DNA of 64,000 nt from Candidatus Laterigemmans baculatus (GTDB lineage Bacteria > Planctomycetota > Planctomycetia > Pirellulales > Pirellulaceae), in contig NZ_WRPR01000112.1 in assembly GCF_010367455.1 (NCBI RefSeq), positions 142,825 through 206,824 of the forward strand. Direction: 5' to 3'. Shown here piece after piece: positions 15,332 through 25,249 of the stretch. Positions within the stretch are counted from its first letter, which is position 1; every line of letters begins with the position of its first letter. The notes under the pieces are model-generated. The model was not told the DNA's origin and did no database searches. It saw only the letters and a list, made by a program, of their open reading frames with translations. Position numbers and translations under genes: made by a program.

Positions 15332-16792
15332 ATGTTGGCACCTTCGAAGATCTATCGCCGTCCGCAGGACGGGATTAGCACGCGGTCGAACCTTCGCGCC
15401 AGCACGGCCGATGGGGCGGCATTTGGCGTGATGGTCGGGCTCGGCGAAACGTTTTTGGCCGCCTTCGCGCTGGCCGTTGGGATGAGCGAGGTCGCCGCCG
15501 GTCTGGTCTCGAGTCTGCCCTTGCTGGCGGGCGGCTTGCTGCAACTGGTCTCGCTGTGGGCGGTCCGCCTGGTCGGTTCGGAGAAGCGGTGGGTGATCGC
15601 CTGCGCGACGCTCCAGGGGCTGGCGTTCGTGCCGCTGGTCATCGCCGCCTGCTACGGCTCCATTCCGCTCGCCGCGCTGCTCTTGATCGCCTCGGTCTAC
15701 TGGGGCTGCGGACTGGCCTCCGGGCCAGCGTGGAATACCTGGATGCAGGGGATCGTCCCGGCGCGGTTGCGGGCGACCTATTTTGCCCGTCGCACGCGGG
15801 CCAGTCAGCTGACCACGTTCGTTAGCTTCCTGCTCGGGGGCCTGCTGTTGGAGTGGGCCCGGCGAAGCGGGACGGAATTGACGACCTTCGCCCTGCTGTT
15901 TCTCGGTGCCGGACTGTTCCGTCTGATCTCGGTCGCCTGTCTCGTGCGGCATCATGCGCTGCCGCCGGGCGACCGGCAGCCTCTCGCTCCGCCGCGCACC
16001 GCGTTGTCCCTGCGGGAGACCGCGGCGGCGGGCGGCCAAGCCAGGGCCAGCGCCGCCTCGGCCACGCTCTCGGCCAGCGAGTTTTCCGCGACTGGGCGGC
16101 GGTTGCTGGTCTATCTGGTGGTGGTCCAGGGGATGGTGCAGATTTCCGGGCCCTACTTTACGCCGTTCATGCTCGAGCAGCTCGATTACTCCTATAGCCA
16201 ATTCGTCACGCTGACCGCCGTGGCGTTCGCCGCCAAGGGCGTGGCGCTGGCCGTCTGGGCTTCGCTCGCGCGACGCCGCGGGGCGGCGTGGCTGCTCTGG
16301 GTTGGGGGCTGCGGAATCGCCCCGATGTCGCTGCTGTGGGTGGTCTCTCAGAATTTCTTCTGGTTGGTCGCCGTGCAGATCTTCAGCGGTGCCCTGTGGG
16401 CGGCCTACGAACTGGGCTTCTTCCTGCTCTTCTTCGAGACGCTGCCGCTCCGCGCGCGAACCAAGATGTTGACCCTGTACAACTTGGGGAACACCTTTGC
16501 CTGGTGCGGAGGCTCGCTCGTCGGGGCCGCTTTGCTGTCGCACTTCGGGGCGTCGCACGGAGCCTACATGCTGCTCTTCACCCTCTCGTCGGTCGGTCGG
16601 ATCTTGGCGATCGGACTGCTGATGCGAACCTTGCCGATCCGGCTCCCGATCCGTATCCCGGTCGTCGGGATCGGGATCCGAATGCATGGCGTGCGTCCAG
16701 GCGGAAGCGGGGTCGACGTGCCGATCCTGCCCAGCATCCCGGCGACTCCCAACATGCCGGCAAGTTCGAGCGCCGTCAAAGCCGCAGGTTAG
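15332..16792 (+). CDS. Major facilitator superfamily (MFS) transporter
   Basis: Polytopic inner-membrane transporter, 486 aa with about 12 hydrophobic segments in two halves joined by a Pro/Arg/Ala-rich loop (around residues 208-248). The N-terminal half has GMSEVAAGLVSSLPLLAGGLLQL and YWGCGLASGPAWNTWMQGIVP, the second half starts RLLVYLVVVQGMVQISGPYF. After the last helix comes a tail of about 50 residues with repeated Leu-Pro-Ile-Arg units from a 12-bp repeat (near 16634-16660). Substrate unknown. ATG at 15332. Confidence 0.83.
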   Translation: MLAPSKIYRRPQDGISTRSNLRASTADGAAFGVMVGLGETFLAAFALAVGMSEVAAGLVSSLPLLAGGLLQLVSLWAVRLVGSEKRWVIACATLQGLAFVPLVIAACYGSIPLAALLLIASVYWGCGLASGPAWNTWMQGIVPARLRATYFARRTRASQLTTFVSFLLGGLLLEWARRSGTELTTFALLFLGAGLFRLISVACLVRHHALPPGDRQPLAPPRTALSLRETAAAGGQARASAASATLSASEFSATGRRLLVYLVVVQGMVQISGPYFTPFMLEQLDYSYSQFVTLTAVAFAAKGVALAVWASLARRRGAAWLLWVGGCGIAPMSLLWVVSQNFFWLVAVQIFSGALWAAYELGFFLLFFETLPLRARTKMLTLYNLGNTFAWCGGSLVGAALLSHFGASHGAYMLLFTLSSVGRILAIGLLMRTLPIRLPIRIPVVGIGIRMHGVRPGGSGVDVPILPSIPATPNMPASSSAVKAAG

Positions 16793-16914
16793 GGTTGAGA
16801 CTTGCCCTGCCCGGGGTGCATCGGGACGGGACCTACGACTTGCCTTCACCCTCCCCGCTCGTTCCTCGTGACCCTCCCGGGGGGAGGGTGGCGTAGCAGC
16901 TTGCTCCCTAGCGC
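16793..16914. repeat. Convergent junction with CCCTCCCGG element and half of a GCTAGC element
   Basis: 16848-16890 is one arm of the CCCTCCCCCCGGGAGGG family (CCCTCCCCGCTCGTTCCTCG then TGACCCTCCCGGGGGGAGGG). 16907-16923 (CCTAGCGCCTACGGCTC) is one arm of the GGCGCTAGCC family and runs into the end of the beta-propeller gene, supplying its last Glu-Pro codons and TAG stop. Confidence 0.88.
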
Positions 16915-18255
16915 CTACGGCTCGACGATTTCGCGGATGTCGAGCAGGTGCAGTTGGCGACCGTGCTCGGCGGTCGGGGCATCGATCACCAGCATTGTTC
17001 CATCGGGGCTGTGCCGTGGATGGGTGTCGCACCGCCACTCGCCGGTGTAGGCCTTGGGGAGCAGGAAGCGGCCCACCTCGATCCGCCGCCTGCTCGGGAC
17101 GTGGTACAGGTAAACGGTTTGATAGCGGTCGCGGTCGGGATAGGTGTCGTTGACGATCCAGTCCCGGTTGGGCAGATAGGTGCAGTGACCATCGCGCGGC
17201 ATCGCCTCTTGGCCAACGACCTCGACCGCTCCCTGCGGGGCGTCCTCGAAGAGATAGAAAGCGTCTCCGTGCGATGGCTGCCGCGACCAGGCGAGCAGAT
17301 GCTGGGGGTCCCGCCAGATGAAGTGCGAGGTCATCCCGTTGTCGTCGATCACGCGGACATCCGAGCCGTCGGGGTTGGCGGTCAGCATTCGCGTTTTGCG
17401 GCTGCCGTCGGGGTATCGCCAGCGGTGCAGGAAGACGAATCGCGACCCGTCGGTGTTGAAGAGCAGGTGATTGAAGTAGTGCTTGACCTGCGAATTTGAG
17501 TTGGGCGGGTCGGGGCTGGGGATTTCTCCGAATTGGGCGATCTCGGCTAGCGAAATGATCGGTGTTACCTCGCCGGTTTCCAAGTCGATCGCGTCGATGC
17601 CCGCACCGCGAGGAGCCAACTCATCGGCGTGAGGATCGGGCAGCCCCACGTAGCCATAGCCCGGGCGGACGTCGTTGATGCGGCGGAAGTCGGCCGTGAC
17701 CGCGGTGCGTCCATCGGGGCTGACGGCGTAGATCGGTGAGGGAATCGTTTGCTGCTCGCCGCTGTGAACGTCCAGGATGCGGCTGACATACCGCTTTCCG
17801 TCATCGCTGCGGTCGTTCCAGATGATTTTCGTGGCCGAGCCCGGCAGCCACTGCAGCATGCATCCCTGCTGCCATCCCCAGGCAGTGCTCTCGCCGAGCT
17901 CGATCCAGCGATCGTTGTCGCCGAGGTCGACCATCCCGATCCGGATCCGATCTTCGGCCGTGGGGGAGCGATGCTCGAAATCGACTTCCATCCCCAGCAG
18001 GTACCGCTGCGAGGGATCGAACTGCAGTTTGTCGTAGTAGCCGAACCAGTGGTGCCGCGGCCCCCGCGTGACGACTCGCACCGGCACGGGAGGAGCTCCG
18101 CGGTTCGTGACTGCGGGTGGCTGGGCTGCGGGTGGCTGGGCTGCAGCCAGTTGGGAAGGCCCCTGCCGGCTGCTCCAGCCGAGCAGTAGCGAAGCTCCGC
18201 CAGCCGCTTTCATCCAAGTTCGTCGGGAGTAGTTCGTCATCGGAGGCTCGTTCAT
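16915..18255 (-). CDS. Secreted beta-propeller protein with Tat-type signal
   Basis: A 446-residue exported protein. Residues 10-40 form a twin-arginine-like leader (YSRRTWMKAAGGASLLLG), followed by an Ala-Gln-Pro-Pro repeat from a 15-bp tandem unit. The rest has repeated propeller blade signatures: YAVSPDGRTAVTADF, LLFNTDGSRFVFLHRW, MLTANPDGSDVRVI, HFIWRDPQHLLAWS, RHSPDGTMLVIDAP. This is the TolB/oligogalacturonate-lyase-like propeller class; a polysaccharide role is possible but not shown. The C-terminal Glu-Pro-stop is formed by a dispersed repeat. Start could be ATG 18255 or 18240. Confidence 0.75.
   Translation of the reverse strand: MNEPPMTNYSRRTWMKAAGGASLLLGWSSRQGPSQLAAAQPPAAQPPAVTNRGAPPVPVRVVTRGPRHHWFGYYDKLQFDPSQRYLLGMEVDFEHRSPTAEDRIRIGMVDLGDNDRWIELGESTAWGWQQGCMLQWLPGSATKIIWNDRSDDGKRYVSRILDVHSGEQQTIPSPIYAVSPDGRTAVTADFRRINDVRPGYGYVGLPDPHADELAPRGAGIDAIDLETGEVTPIISLAEIAQFGEIPSPDPPNSNSQVKHYFNHLLFNTDGSRFVFLHRWRYPDGSRKTRMLTANPDGSDVRVIDDNGMTSHFIWRDPQHLLAWSRQPSHGDAFYLFEDAPQGAVEVVGQEAMPRDGHCTYLPNRDWIVNDTYPDRDRYQTVYLYHVPSRRRIEVGRFLLPKAYTGEWRCDTHPRHSPDGTMLVIDAPTAEHGRQLHLLDIREIVEP
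18111..18140. repeat. 15-bp direct repeat, 2 copies, in the propeller leader
   Basis: CTGCGGGTGGCTGGG at 18111 and 18126, then a diverged partial copy. It encodes Ala-Gln-Pro-Pro-Ala on the minus strand, next to the predicted signal cleavage region. Confidence 0.93.
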
Positions 18256-18284
18256 CCGGAGGGAAGCGCGAAGGGAGGTCGCGA

Positions 18285-21200
18285 CTATCTTAGCCGCCCG
18301 GGGGGAAGCGGTGCCGCGAGGAGCCGCGCGAAGGCCGCCGGAGCGTGGACCCCCTGGGCCGCCAGGTAGGCTTCCAGCCGAGGCTGGCTGCTACCCTCGC
18401 TCGCGGGCTCGGCGGCGAGCGCCGCCAAGCGATCCTCGGCGGCGAGTCGGTGGAGTTCGAGCTGTTGGCGAGCTGCGGAGCGGGATGCAGCTTGATAGGC
18501 GGCTCGGGCCGTTCCAGGGTCTCCTCGGAGTTCGGCGAGCTGACCGGCGGCGAATTCGCTGAGCGTCGCGGCGAACTCCATCGGCTCGCGGCGGAGCTGG
18601 CGGAGCCACTTCTCGGCCTCCCGCACCCAACGCTCGACTGGGGGCGAGGCAGCAGGAGGCGAGGCAGCAGGGGGCGAGGCAGCAGGGGGCGAGGCAGCGG
18701 GGGGCGGGATCGCTGCGAGGGAGGTCGCTGCGAGGCAGGTCGCGGTGTGGAGGTGCATCCACTGCCAGTGGACGCGGATGATCTGCAGCCTGGAGAAAGC
18801 GCTGCGGCGGTAGGCCCGCTCGTGAGCCTGCAGCCGTCGCCACGCCGCCTCGAGCCGTCCCGAGTAGCAGTCGAGCATCGTTGCGCTGATCAGCCGCAGC
18901 ATGTGGATCAGCTGAAAGCCGAGGCCGCGGTAGTGGGCGCGAAAGCGGCGGTCGGCCGCGCGGAACTCGGCGACGCGATCCGCCGCCAAACCGCCGGCCA
19001 CCGAGTTTCCGCAGACCGACGTCAGCCATGCCAGCGAGTCGTCGCGGTCGAGGGCATCCTGCTGGATCCAGTCGCGGGTGCGGACCATTTCTGGAATCCG
19101 CCCGAGGAAGAACTGTGCCCACACCGCCTGCCAGTGCAGGTGCACCGATTCGAAGATGCAGCCCGAGCATTCCGTGCGGTAGATCCGGTGAGCAGTGAGC
19201 AGCGGTTCGAGCGCCTCGGCCCAGCGGCCTTGGGTGAAATGGACGGCTCCGGCGGCCGAGAGCCCGTCGGCGATGAGTTTCCGGTCGCCGAGCTGTTCGG
19301 CGGTTTGCAGGATTCGCGGGATCAGGCGGTTGGCTTGCTCGCGACCTCGCCCGGCGTCATAGCTGCTGATGACGGCAAAGGCGACCGAGGCATGCAGCAT
19401 GCGGGGGCGATCGCCGTGGCGGGCCGCGAGCAACATCCCCGAAGTGATCAGGCTGCCGGTGTAGAGGCTGTCGAACATCGACATCGCGCGGCAGAGGTTC
19501 AATTGGGTGTCGATCCGCTCGAACTGCCGCGGATCGACCGAGCGACCTTCGGCAGCCGGGTCGATCGGTCCGAGCAGCCGCAACCGCGAAAGATTCCAGA
19601 GGATCTCCAGCTTGGTCCGGAGGGGGGAGTGGAACCGCGGCAGCTTCAATCGCGGTGCCACTTCGGCGATCGTGCGTCGCGCTTCGGCCAGCTCGCCGCT
19701 GCAGATGTAGTGCTCGGCCGCGAACCGGCGAAACCGCAGCTCGTCGTCGCCGCTCGACTGTTCGGCCAACCGTTCAAACAGCCCGGCAGCGCGGCCGCTG
19801 CGTCCGCAGTGCGCGTAGCAGTCGGCGGCTCTCTGCAGCAATTCGATCGCTGAGGGGAGCTCCGAGCGGGCCGATGATGCTTCGGACGAGCGGGGCCAAG
19901 TCGCGGAGACTTCCTCGACGTGCTCGGCAGCCCAGGCATACCAGCGGGCCGCATCGGCAAAGGCCAGCCGTTCGCGAGCCGCTTCGGCGGCGCGGATCGC
20001 CGGTTCGACCGCCGCGGCCGTCCGCCCCCCAGCGATCCAGTGGCGGGCGAGCTCGGCACTCGACAGGTCCGCCTGCTTCGCCAACCAGCGGGCCCAGCGG
20101 CGATGGTGACCGCGGCAAGTCCGCGGCCCCGCCGTCCGCAGGACCACATCGCTGATCCGGTCGTGGTACATCTCGACCGTCTCGGCTTCGGGCCCGTAGT
20201 CCCGCGCCAGCATCTCGTGCCGCAGTTCCGCAAGCGCCGCTGCCGGAAGCGAAGCGGCGGCGGGGTCCGCGGCAAAATCCTCGCTCGCTAGTCCCCCTCC
20301 CTCGAATCCCCCTCCCTCGAATCCTGGCGCAGGCGTCCCGGTCGCATCGGAATCGTCGGGCGAGAGGGGTTTGTCCGGGACCAGCTCTCCGGCTGCGGCG
20401 GCTTGGGCGATCGCCAGCAGGTGGCCGACATCGACCGGTTTTCCGGCGACCGCGAGCAGTTCGAGCATGAGTCGGGCCAGCGGGGTCAGCCGCCGCCGCC
20501 GAAGGGCCCACAGCGACCCGAAATCGGTGGTCTGCGCGCCGTCCGCACCGAGCAGGTCGCCGATGTGGGTCAGCAAATACGGATTCCCCTCGGCAGCCTT
20601 GGCCAACTCTCGCACCCGCGGCTCGGGAAGCTCGACGCCGCGGCGGCGGGCCCGGTTGCAGATGATCGCCTGCGCCGCCGCCGGAGAAACGCCCGAGAGC
20701 TCGATCCGCTGGTCGAGCGGGAGATCGCGAGCGGCGAACTCGGGCCGGCTGGCGGTCAGAATTCCCAGCCGCCGCGGAGGGTTGCTCAGCAGCCGCCGGA
20801 GCAGCGCGATGCTGTCGCCGTCGGCCCACTGCAGGTCGTCGATCACCAGCAGCATCGGCGTCTGCTCACACAGCGCCGCGAAAAGCCGCACGACCGCTTC
20901 GAGCGCTTCCTGACGCCGCAGCGCCTGGTCGCTCAGCCCCTCCAGCGGCTCGGTCACCAGGAGCTCCGTCGAGCTCCAGTCGCTTGGGGGAGGGACCGTC
21001 GGTTCGGGTTCCGCCCCGGCCAGTAGCGCTGGGGCGAGGACGGGAAAGAGGTCGGCGACCGACCGCCGGGTGGCCTGGCTCAACCGCAGCGGTCCGCAGC
21101 CGCCGCTGGCGATCCAGCGGGCGATCCCGTTGATCGCTTCATCGAAAGCCCGCAGCGGAAGCGCTTCGCGCTGCCGGCAACGGGAACGGTAGACCTCGAT

Positions 21201-22322
21201 CCACTCCGAGCGGGCAGCCTGGACGACTTCGCCGAGCAGGACCGTTTTGCCGATTCCCGAGGGACCGCTCAGGTGCATCGCTCCGCCTCGCCCCCGCACC
21301 ACGTCCTGGATCCAGCGGTGCACGGTCGCCATCTCCGCCTCGCGTCCGATCAGCGGGAGCGGGTGATTGCGGACCCAGGCGGGCAGCGCACCCCGCTCGG
21401 CATCCTGCTGGCCAAACCGCTCCAGATCCCACGCCGTGGGCCGCTCGAGCGGGTCGAATTCGAGCATCGCCGCGCACAGCTCACGCAGCTCCGGGGGCAA
21501 TTCTCGAGGCAACCGCCCGCCGTTCTGACGCTCCCATTCCTGCGGATCCTCCCCCGCCTCGCGGTCGGTCGCTGGCAGCTCGCCGCAGAGCAGCGCCAGG
21601 ACCACGCGGCCGACGCTGTAGATATCGCTGGCCGGCGGATACGTCCGCTGGGCGAGTACCTCGGGAGCCATATAGGGAAGCGTGCCAGCCACATAGTTTG
21701 ACTCCGGCTCGGCCGCGAACCAGGGCTCGAAGGAGCCGAGCAAGCCGTAGTCGAGCAACCGCAAGCGGCCGCTCGAGTCGATCATAAAGTTGCTCGGCTT
21801 GATGTCGCGGTGGACGAGCGAGCGGGCGTGCAGGGCCGAGAGCGCCGCGCCGATCTGGCGGATCAGCTTCGCGAGCCACTGGAAATCGTCCTCGGCCGAC
21901 CGTTGCTGATGGGCGAAGCTGACGAGATCCGAGCCGTGGATCCGCTCCATCGTGATGAACCAAAAACCGGCCTCGGGGGGACTCGACGGTTCGCGGACGA
22001 GCGACGCGAAGTGCAAGCGGTCGAGGCTGACGAGGTTGGGATGGTAGAAGTCGGCCAGGGCTCGGAATCCGCGTTTCAGCCGGTCGATGCCGAGCTCGTT
22101 GGGGTTGAGCAGCACCTTGAGCGCGTAGGAAGTGCCGGAGGAGACTTCGACCGCGTCGAACACCAGGCTGCTTCCTCCCTCGCCGATGCGGTCGAGCAGT
22201 CGGAAGCCGCCGAGCTGGTCTCCGGGGCGCGGCGACAAGCCGGCCGGAGCGGCGCGGCGCGCTCGATCGGTGGAGCCGCTCCCTCGGCTGCCATGGCTCC
22301 TGCGTCCGTCGTCGCTTTGCAT
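18285..22322 (-). CDS. Ser/Thr protein kinase fused to a signal-transduction ATPase and helical repeats
   Basis: 1345-residue cytosolic signalling protein. Kinase domain at about residues 36-310: glycine loop IGEGGSSLVF (47-55), K69 in YALKVLL, catalytic HRDIKPSNFM, DYG in place of DFG, and MAPEVLAQR. Next a STAND-type AAA+ ATPase: Walker A GPSGIGKTVLL near residue 350 and Walker B LLVIDDLQWADGD near 495. The C-terminal 600 residues are helical, TPR-like, as in MalT-related regulators. Two in-frame repeats lie in it: GFEGGGFEGGG near residue 670 and Ala-Ala-Ser-Pro-Pro x4 near 1210. No transmembrane segment. Likely an ATP-driven sensor kinase; partners unknown. Confidence 0.88.
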   Translation of the reverse strand: MQSDDGRRSHGSRGSGSTDRARRAAPAGLSPRPGDQLGGFRLLDRIGEGGSSLVFDAVEVSSGTSYALKVLLNPNELGIDRLKRGFRALADFYHPNLVSLDRLHFASLVREPSSPPEAGFWFITMERIHGSDLVSFAHQQRSAEDDFQWLAKLIRQIGAALSALHARSLVHRDIKPSNFMIDSSGRLRLLDYGLLGSFEPWFAAEPESNYVAGTLPYMAPEVLAQRTYPPASDIYSVGRVVLALLCGELPATDREAGEDPQEWERQNGGRLPRELPPELRELCAAMLEFDPLERPTAWDLERFGQQDAERGALPAWVRNHPLPLIGREAEMATVHRWIQDVVRGRGGAMHLSGPSGIGKTVLLGEVVQAARSEWIEVYRSRCRQREALPLRAFDEAINGIARWIASGGCGPLRLSQATRRSVADLFPVLAPALLAGAEPEPTVPPPSDWSSTELLVTEPLEGLSDQALRRQEALEAVVRLFAALCEQTPMLLVIDDLQWADGDSIALLRRLLSNPPRRLGILTASRPEFAARDLPLDQRIELSGVSPAAAQAIICNRARRRGVELPEPRVRELAKAAEGNPYLLTHIGDLLGADGAQTTDFGSLWALRRRRLTPLARLMLELLAVAGKPVDVGHLLAIAQAAAAGELVPDKPLSPDDSDATGTPAPGFEGGGFEGGGLASEDFAADPAAASLPAAALAELRHEMLARDYGPEAETVEMYHDRISDVVLRTAGPRTCRGHHRRWARWLAKQADLSSAELARHWIAGGRTAAAVEPAIRAAEAARERLAFADAARWYAWAAEHVEEVSATWPRSSEASSARSELPSAIELLQRAADCYAHCGRSGRAAGLFERLAEQSSGDDELRFRRFAAEHYICSGELAEARRTIAEVAPRLKLPRFHSPLRTKLEILWNLSRLRLLGPIDPAAEGRSVDPRQFERIDTQLNLCRAMSMFDSLYTGSLITSGMLLAARHGDRPRMLHASVAFAVISSYDAGRGREQANRLIPRILQTAEQLGDRKLIADGLSAAGAVHFTQGRWAEALEPLLTAHRIYRTECSGCIFESVHLHWQAVWAQFFLGRIPEMVRTRDWIQQDALDRDDSLAWLTSVCGNSVAGGLAADRVAEFRAADRRFRAHYRGLGFQLIHMLRLISATMLDCYSGRLEAAWRRLQAHERAYRRSAFSRLQIIRVHWQWMHLHTATCLAATSLAAIPPPAASPPAASPPAASPPAASPPVERWVREAEKWLRQLRREPMEFAATLSEFAAGQLAELRGDPGTARAAYQAASRSAARQQLELHRLAAEDRLAALAAEPASEGSSQPRLEAYLAAQGVHAPAAFARLLAAPLPPGRLR
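18643..18702. repeat. 15-bp tandem repeat, 4 copies, in the kinase-ATPase C-terminus
   Basis: GGCGAGGCAGCAGG(A/G) at 18643, 18658, 18673 and 18688. Encodes repeated Ala-Ala-Ser-Pro-Pro. A second short expansion, GGTCGCTGCGAGGCA-like, follows at about 18708-18740. Confidence 0.94.
20293..20322. repeat. 15-bp direct repeat, 2 copies, in the kinase-ATPase gene
   Basis: CCCCCTCCCTCGAAT at 20293 and 20308, identical. It encodes Phe-Glu-Gly-Gly-Gly twice in a linker after the ATPase domain. Confidence 0.95.
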
Positions 22323-22813
22323 CTTGCACCTAATCCGCCACGTTTCCCCGGCAGGTTCGCCTGCCGGTGGCCGCTGGCCCCGCCAAGAGCCCCATCGTAA
22401 GCCACGCCCTGTGCCACGTGGGGAGGGGAACGGTGAAGAGCTGGTGAATCTTGCTCACCCAGGCCCGCAGTGTGGGACATCAGCCGCCACGGGCTAGCCC
22501 GGATTATTCATCAGCCGCCGGGCGCTAGCCCCCGGTTCTCGAAAACTCCGCAAAAACCGGACGCTAGCGCGTGGCGGCTGATTTAACACACTGTTCTGTC
22601 ATGGTCTGTCGCAACTTCCAACGCCACAAGAACTTGCGACACATCTACCCAAACGCATGAATAATCCGGGCTAGCACCCGGCGGCTGATGAGGAATCCGG
22701 CTGGAGGCTTCGGGGGGGCGCTTTGGGGCCGCCTGTCGAGGTTGGGGAGGCGTTGCTAGGATGGCTCGAGTCGCGCCCGAGTCTTCCTTTCTTGCTTCAC
22801 CGAGCCCTGGCGA
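22323..22813. repeat. Divergent intergenic region holding a full GCTAGC-family element and a diverged inverted arm
   Basis: 491 bp between the kinase (minus) and mrpA (plus). 22480-22581 is a 102-bp element with nested arms (TCAGCCGCC... and ...GGCGGCTGA) around GGGCGCTAGCC; it differs from the copy at 59504-59605 at only three positions. A further inverted arm (CATGAATAATCCGGGCTAGC then ACCCGGCGGCTGATGA) lies at 22657-22693. Between them is a small hairpin TGTCGCAA...TTGCGACA (about 22606-22641). 22323-22479 and 22694-22813 must hold the two promoters; none was recognised. Confidence 0.85.
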
Positions 22814-25249
22814 ATGTTCCTGTTGGTCCTAGCCGGCTTCCTGGTTGCCGCGATCGCGCCAGGTGTCGAACGCGTCACCGGCCGCTTGGCTGGGGTCGTG
22901 CTCGCGGCAGCACCACTGACACTCTTTGCGATGCTTCTGAGGCGCGCGGAACTGCTCGAGCCCGGCGGGCGGATCGAAGCGGGGGGAGCGATCCGCGAGA
23001 CGCTCCACTGGGCGCCCCAGCTCGGCGCCCAGCTCTCGTTCCGGCTCGATGGGCTCAGCTTGCTGTTTGCGCTGCTGATCACCGGCATCGGCGGTTTGAT
23101 CACGCTCTACGCCGGGAGCTATCTCCAGGGGCATCCGGCGCGCGGCCGGTTCTTTGCCTGGCTGATGGTGTTCATGGCATCGATGCTGGGGTTGGTGCTG
23201 GCCGACAACGTGATCAGCCTGATCGTGTTTTGGGAGCTGACGAGCATCAGTTCGTATTTTCTGATCGGCTTTGATCACGCCCGCGAAGCGGCGCGGCGGG
23301 CGGCGCTCCAGGCGCTGCTGACGACCAGCGCCGGCGGGCTCGCGATGCTCGCCGGGCTGGTCGTGATGGCGGTCGCCGGTGGCAGCTGGGAGATTTCCGA
23401 GCTGCTCGAGCAGGGCGAGACGCTTCGCGGCCACTCCCTCTATCCGGCGATGTTGCTGTTGATCCTCGCCGGCTGCTTCACCAAGTCGGCTCAGTTCCCG
23501 TTCCACTACTGGTTGCCCAACGCGATGGAGGCGCCGACTCCGGTCAGCGCCTATCTGCATTCCTCGACGATGGTCAAGGCGGGAATCTACCTGATGGCCC
23601 GGCTCAGTCCCGCGCTGGGCGGGACGCAGTTGTGGTTCGCGATCCTCGCGATCGTGGGGGGCGCGACGATGGTGATCGGGGCCTACCTGGCGATCCGCCA
23701 GACGTACTTGAAGCGGATCTTGGCCTACTCGACGATCAGCGCCTTGGGAGTGCTGACTTTTCTGCTCGGGCTGGGGGCTGCCGGAGGGGAAGCTGCCGCC
23801 GGGGGAGCGGCTCCGGTCGAGACGGAGATCGCGGTCTACGCGGCCCAGGCCTTCACCGTCTTTCTGCTCGCCCACGCGTTTTACAAAGCGACGCTGTTTT
23901 TAATCGCCGGCTCGGTCACCCACGCGGCGGGCACAGCCGACGTGCGGCGGCTCGGGGGGCTGGCCAAAGCGATGCCGCTGACGGCCCTGGCCGCCGGGTT
24001 GGCCGCGTTTTCGATGGCCGGTTTCCCGCCGTCGTTTGGTTTTCTCAGCAAGGAACTGTTGCTCGAGGCGACGCTCAAGCAGCCGAGTCTCGCGATCCTG
24101 ACGACCGCTGCCGCATTGCTCGGGGGGATCCTGTTCATCGTCGTCTCCGGACTGGTCGCCTTTGGACCCTTCTTCGGCCGCCGCCAAACGGAGAGCCCGC
24201 CAGCCGATGCTTCGTCGCCGACCGAGGCTTCGCCGCATGAAGTGTCGTTCCCGATGTGGATCGGACCGCTGCTCCTGGGCGGAGCCGGATTGGTCTGCGG
24301 GGTGCTTCCCCACGGGATCGGCGAGCACGTGGTTGCTCCGGCGGTTACGGCGGTGCTGGGAGCGGACCAGCTGGTGCCGATCGAGTTGGCGCTCTGGCAC
24401 GGCTTCAATCTGCCGTTGCTGTTGAGCACGATCGCGATTCTCACGGGGGTCGGGCTGTACGTGCTGCATCCTCAGGTCAGCCGCCTGCTGCAGAGCGGCG
24501 ATGCGGCCCATCGGTTCGGACCCGAGGCCTGGTACCACGGGGGGCTCGAGGGGCTGTTGGCGGTCGCCCGTTGGCAGACGGGGCTGCTCCAGAACGGCTC
24601 GCTGCGGGCTTATTTGCGGACCGTGCTGCTGACGGCGATCGGGCTGCTCGGCTGGACGCTGCTCCGCGTCGACTCACTGCCGCTGGGAATCGGACCGTGG
24701 CCGGAAAAGCCCGAGGAATGGTTCTATGCGAATTCGTATCGCTTGGCGGTCGCCGGGATGATTTTGCTGGGAGCCGTCGGGGCGGTGCACTCCGGTTCGC
24801 GGCTGACGGCGATCGCTTCGCTCGGCGTCGTTGGCTACGGCGTCGCTCTGATCTACGCTCTCTACGGGGCGCCCGATTTGGCGATGACGCAGTTTGTCGT
24901 CGAGACGCTGACGGTGCTGCTGTTCGTGTTCGTTTTTTACTACCTTCCCAATTCGCCTCGCCAATCGACTCCCGCCCATCGACTTCGGGATCTATTGATC
25001 GCCGTAGCCGCGGGGGCCGTGATGAGTCTGCTCGTGTTGGTGGCGGCGCGGGTGCAGATCGATGGCAGGATCTCGGGATACTTTGCCGCCAACAGCGTCG
25101 ACGTGGGGCATGGGCGGAATGTCGTCAACGTCATCCTGGTCGACTTCCGAGCCCTCGACACGCTCGGCGAGATCACGGTCTTAGCGGTTTCCGCTCTGGG
25201 CGTCCTGGCGCTGCTCAAACTGCGGCCGCGGCGGGAGAAACTCTCATGA
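22814..25249 (+). CDS. mrpA: Mrp Na+/H+ antiporter subunit A
   Basis: Largest subunit of the multisubunit Na+/H+ antiporter, related to complex I subunit NuoL. The proton-translocating core shows [59 protein letters not shown] (key Glu and Lys residues), a His/Lys-bearing [14 protein letters not shown] and [18 protein letters not shown]. The C-terminal part carries the MrpA-specific DUF4040-type region [28 protein letters not shown]. 811 aa is normal for MrpA without a fused MrpB. A small Ala/Ser/Pro loop (about residues 456-475) is repeat-derived. Its TGA overlaps the ATG of mrpB. Confidence 0.95.
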   Translation: MFLLVLAGFLVAAIAPGVERVTGRLAGVVLAAAPLTLFAMLLRRAELLEPGGRIEAGGAIRETLHWAPQLGAQLSFRLDGLSLLFALLITGIGGLITLYAGSYLQGHPARGRFFAWLMVFMASMLGLVLADNVISLIVFWELTSISSYFLIGFDHAREAARRAALQALLTTSAGGLAMLAGLVVMAVAGGSWEISELLEQGETLRGHSLYPAMLLLILAGCFTKSAQFPFHYWLPNAMEAPTPVSAYLHSSTMVKAGIYLMARLSPALGGTQLWFAILAIVGGATMVIGAYLAIRQTYLKRILAYSTISALGVLTFLLGLGAAGGEAAAGGAAPVETEIAVYAAQAFTVFLLAHAFYKATLFLIAGSVTHAAGTADVRRLGGLAKAMPLTALAAGLAAFSMAGFPPSFGFLSKELLLEATLKQPSLAILTTAAALLGGILFIVVSGLVAFGPFFGRRQTESPPADASSPTEASPHEVSFPMWIGPLLLGGAGLVCGVLPHGIGEHVVAPAVTAVLGADQLVPIELALWHGFNLPLLLSTIAILTGVGLYVLHPQVSRLLQSGDAAHRFGPEAWYHGGLEGLLAVARWQTGLLQNGSLRAYLRTVLLTAIGLLGWTLLRVDSLPLGIGPWPEKPEEWFYANSYRLAVAGMILLGAVGAVHSGSRLTAIASLGVVGYGVALIYALYGAPDLAMTQFVVETLTVLLFVFVFYYLPNSPRQSTPAHRLRDLLIAVAAGAVMSLLVLVAARVQIDGRISGYFAANSVDVGHGRNVVNVILVDFRALDTLGEITVLAVSALGVLALLKLRPRREKLS

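Noticed and set aside
15113..17038. 641-codon open frame antisense to the MFS gene
   Set aside because: Composition is Arg/Gln/Gly-rich without domains; the plus strand encodes a clear membrane transporter over the same bases.
22582..22656. Transposase or insertion sequence between the element arms
   Set aside because: 75 bp only, without a reading frame; it may be a fragment or a structured spacer but no coding capacity exists.
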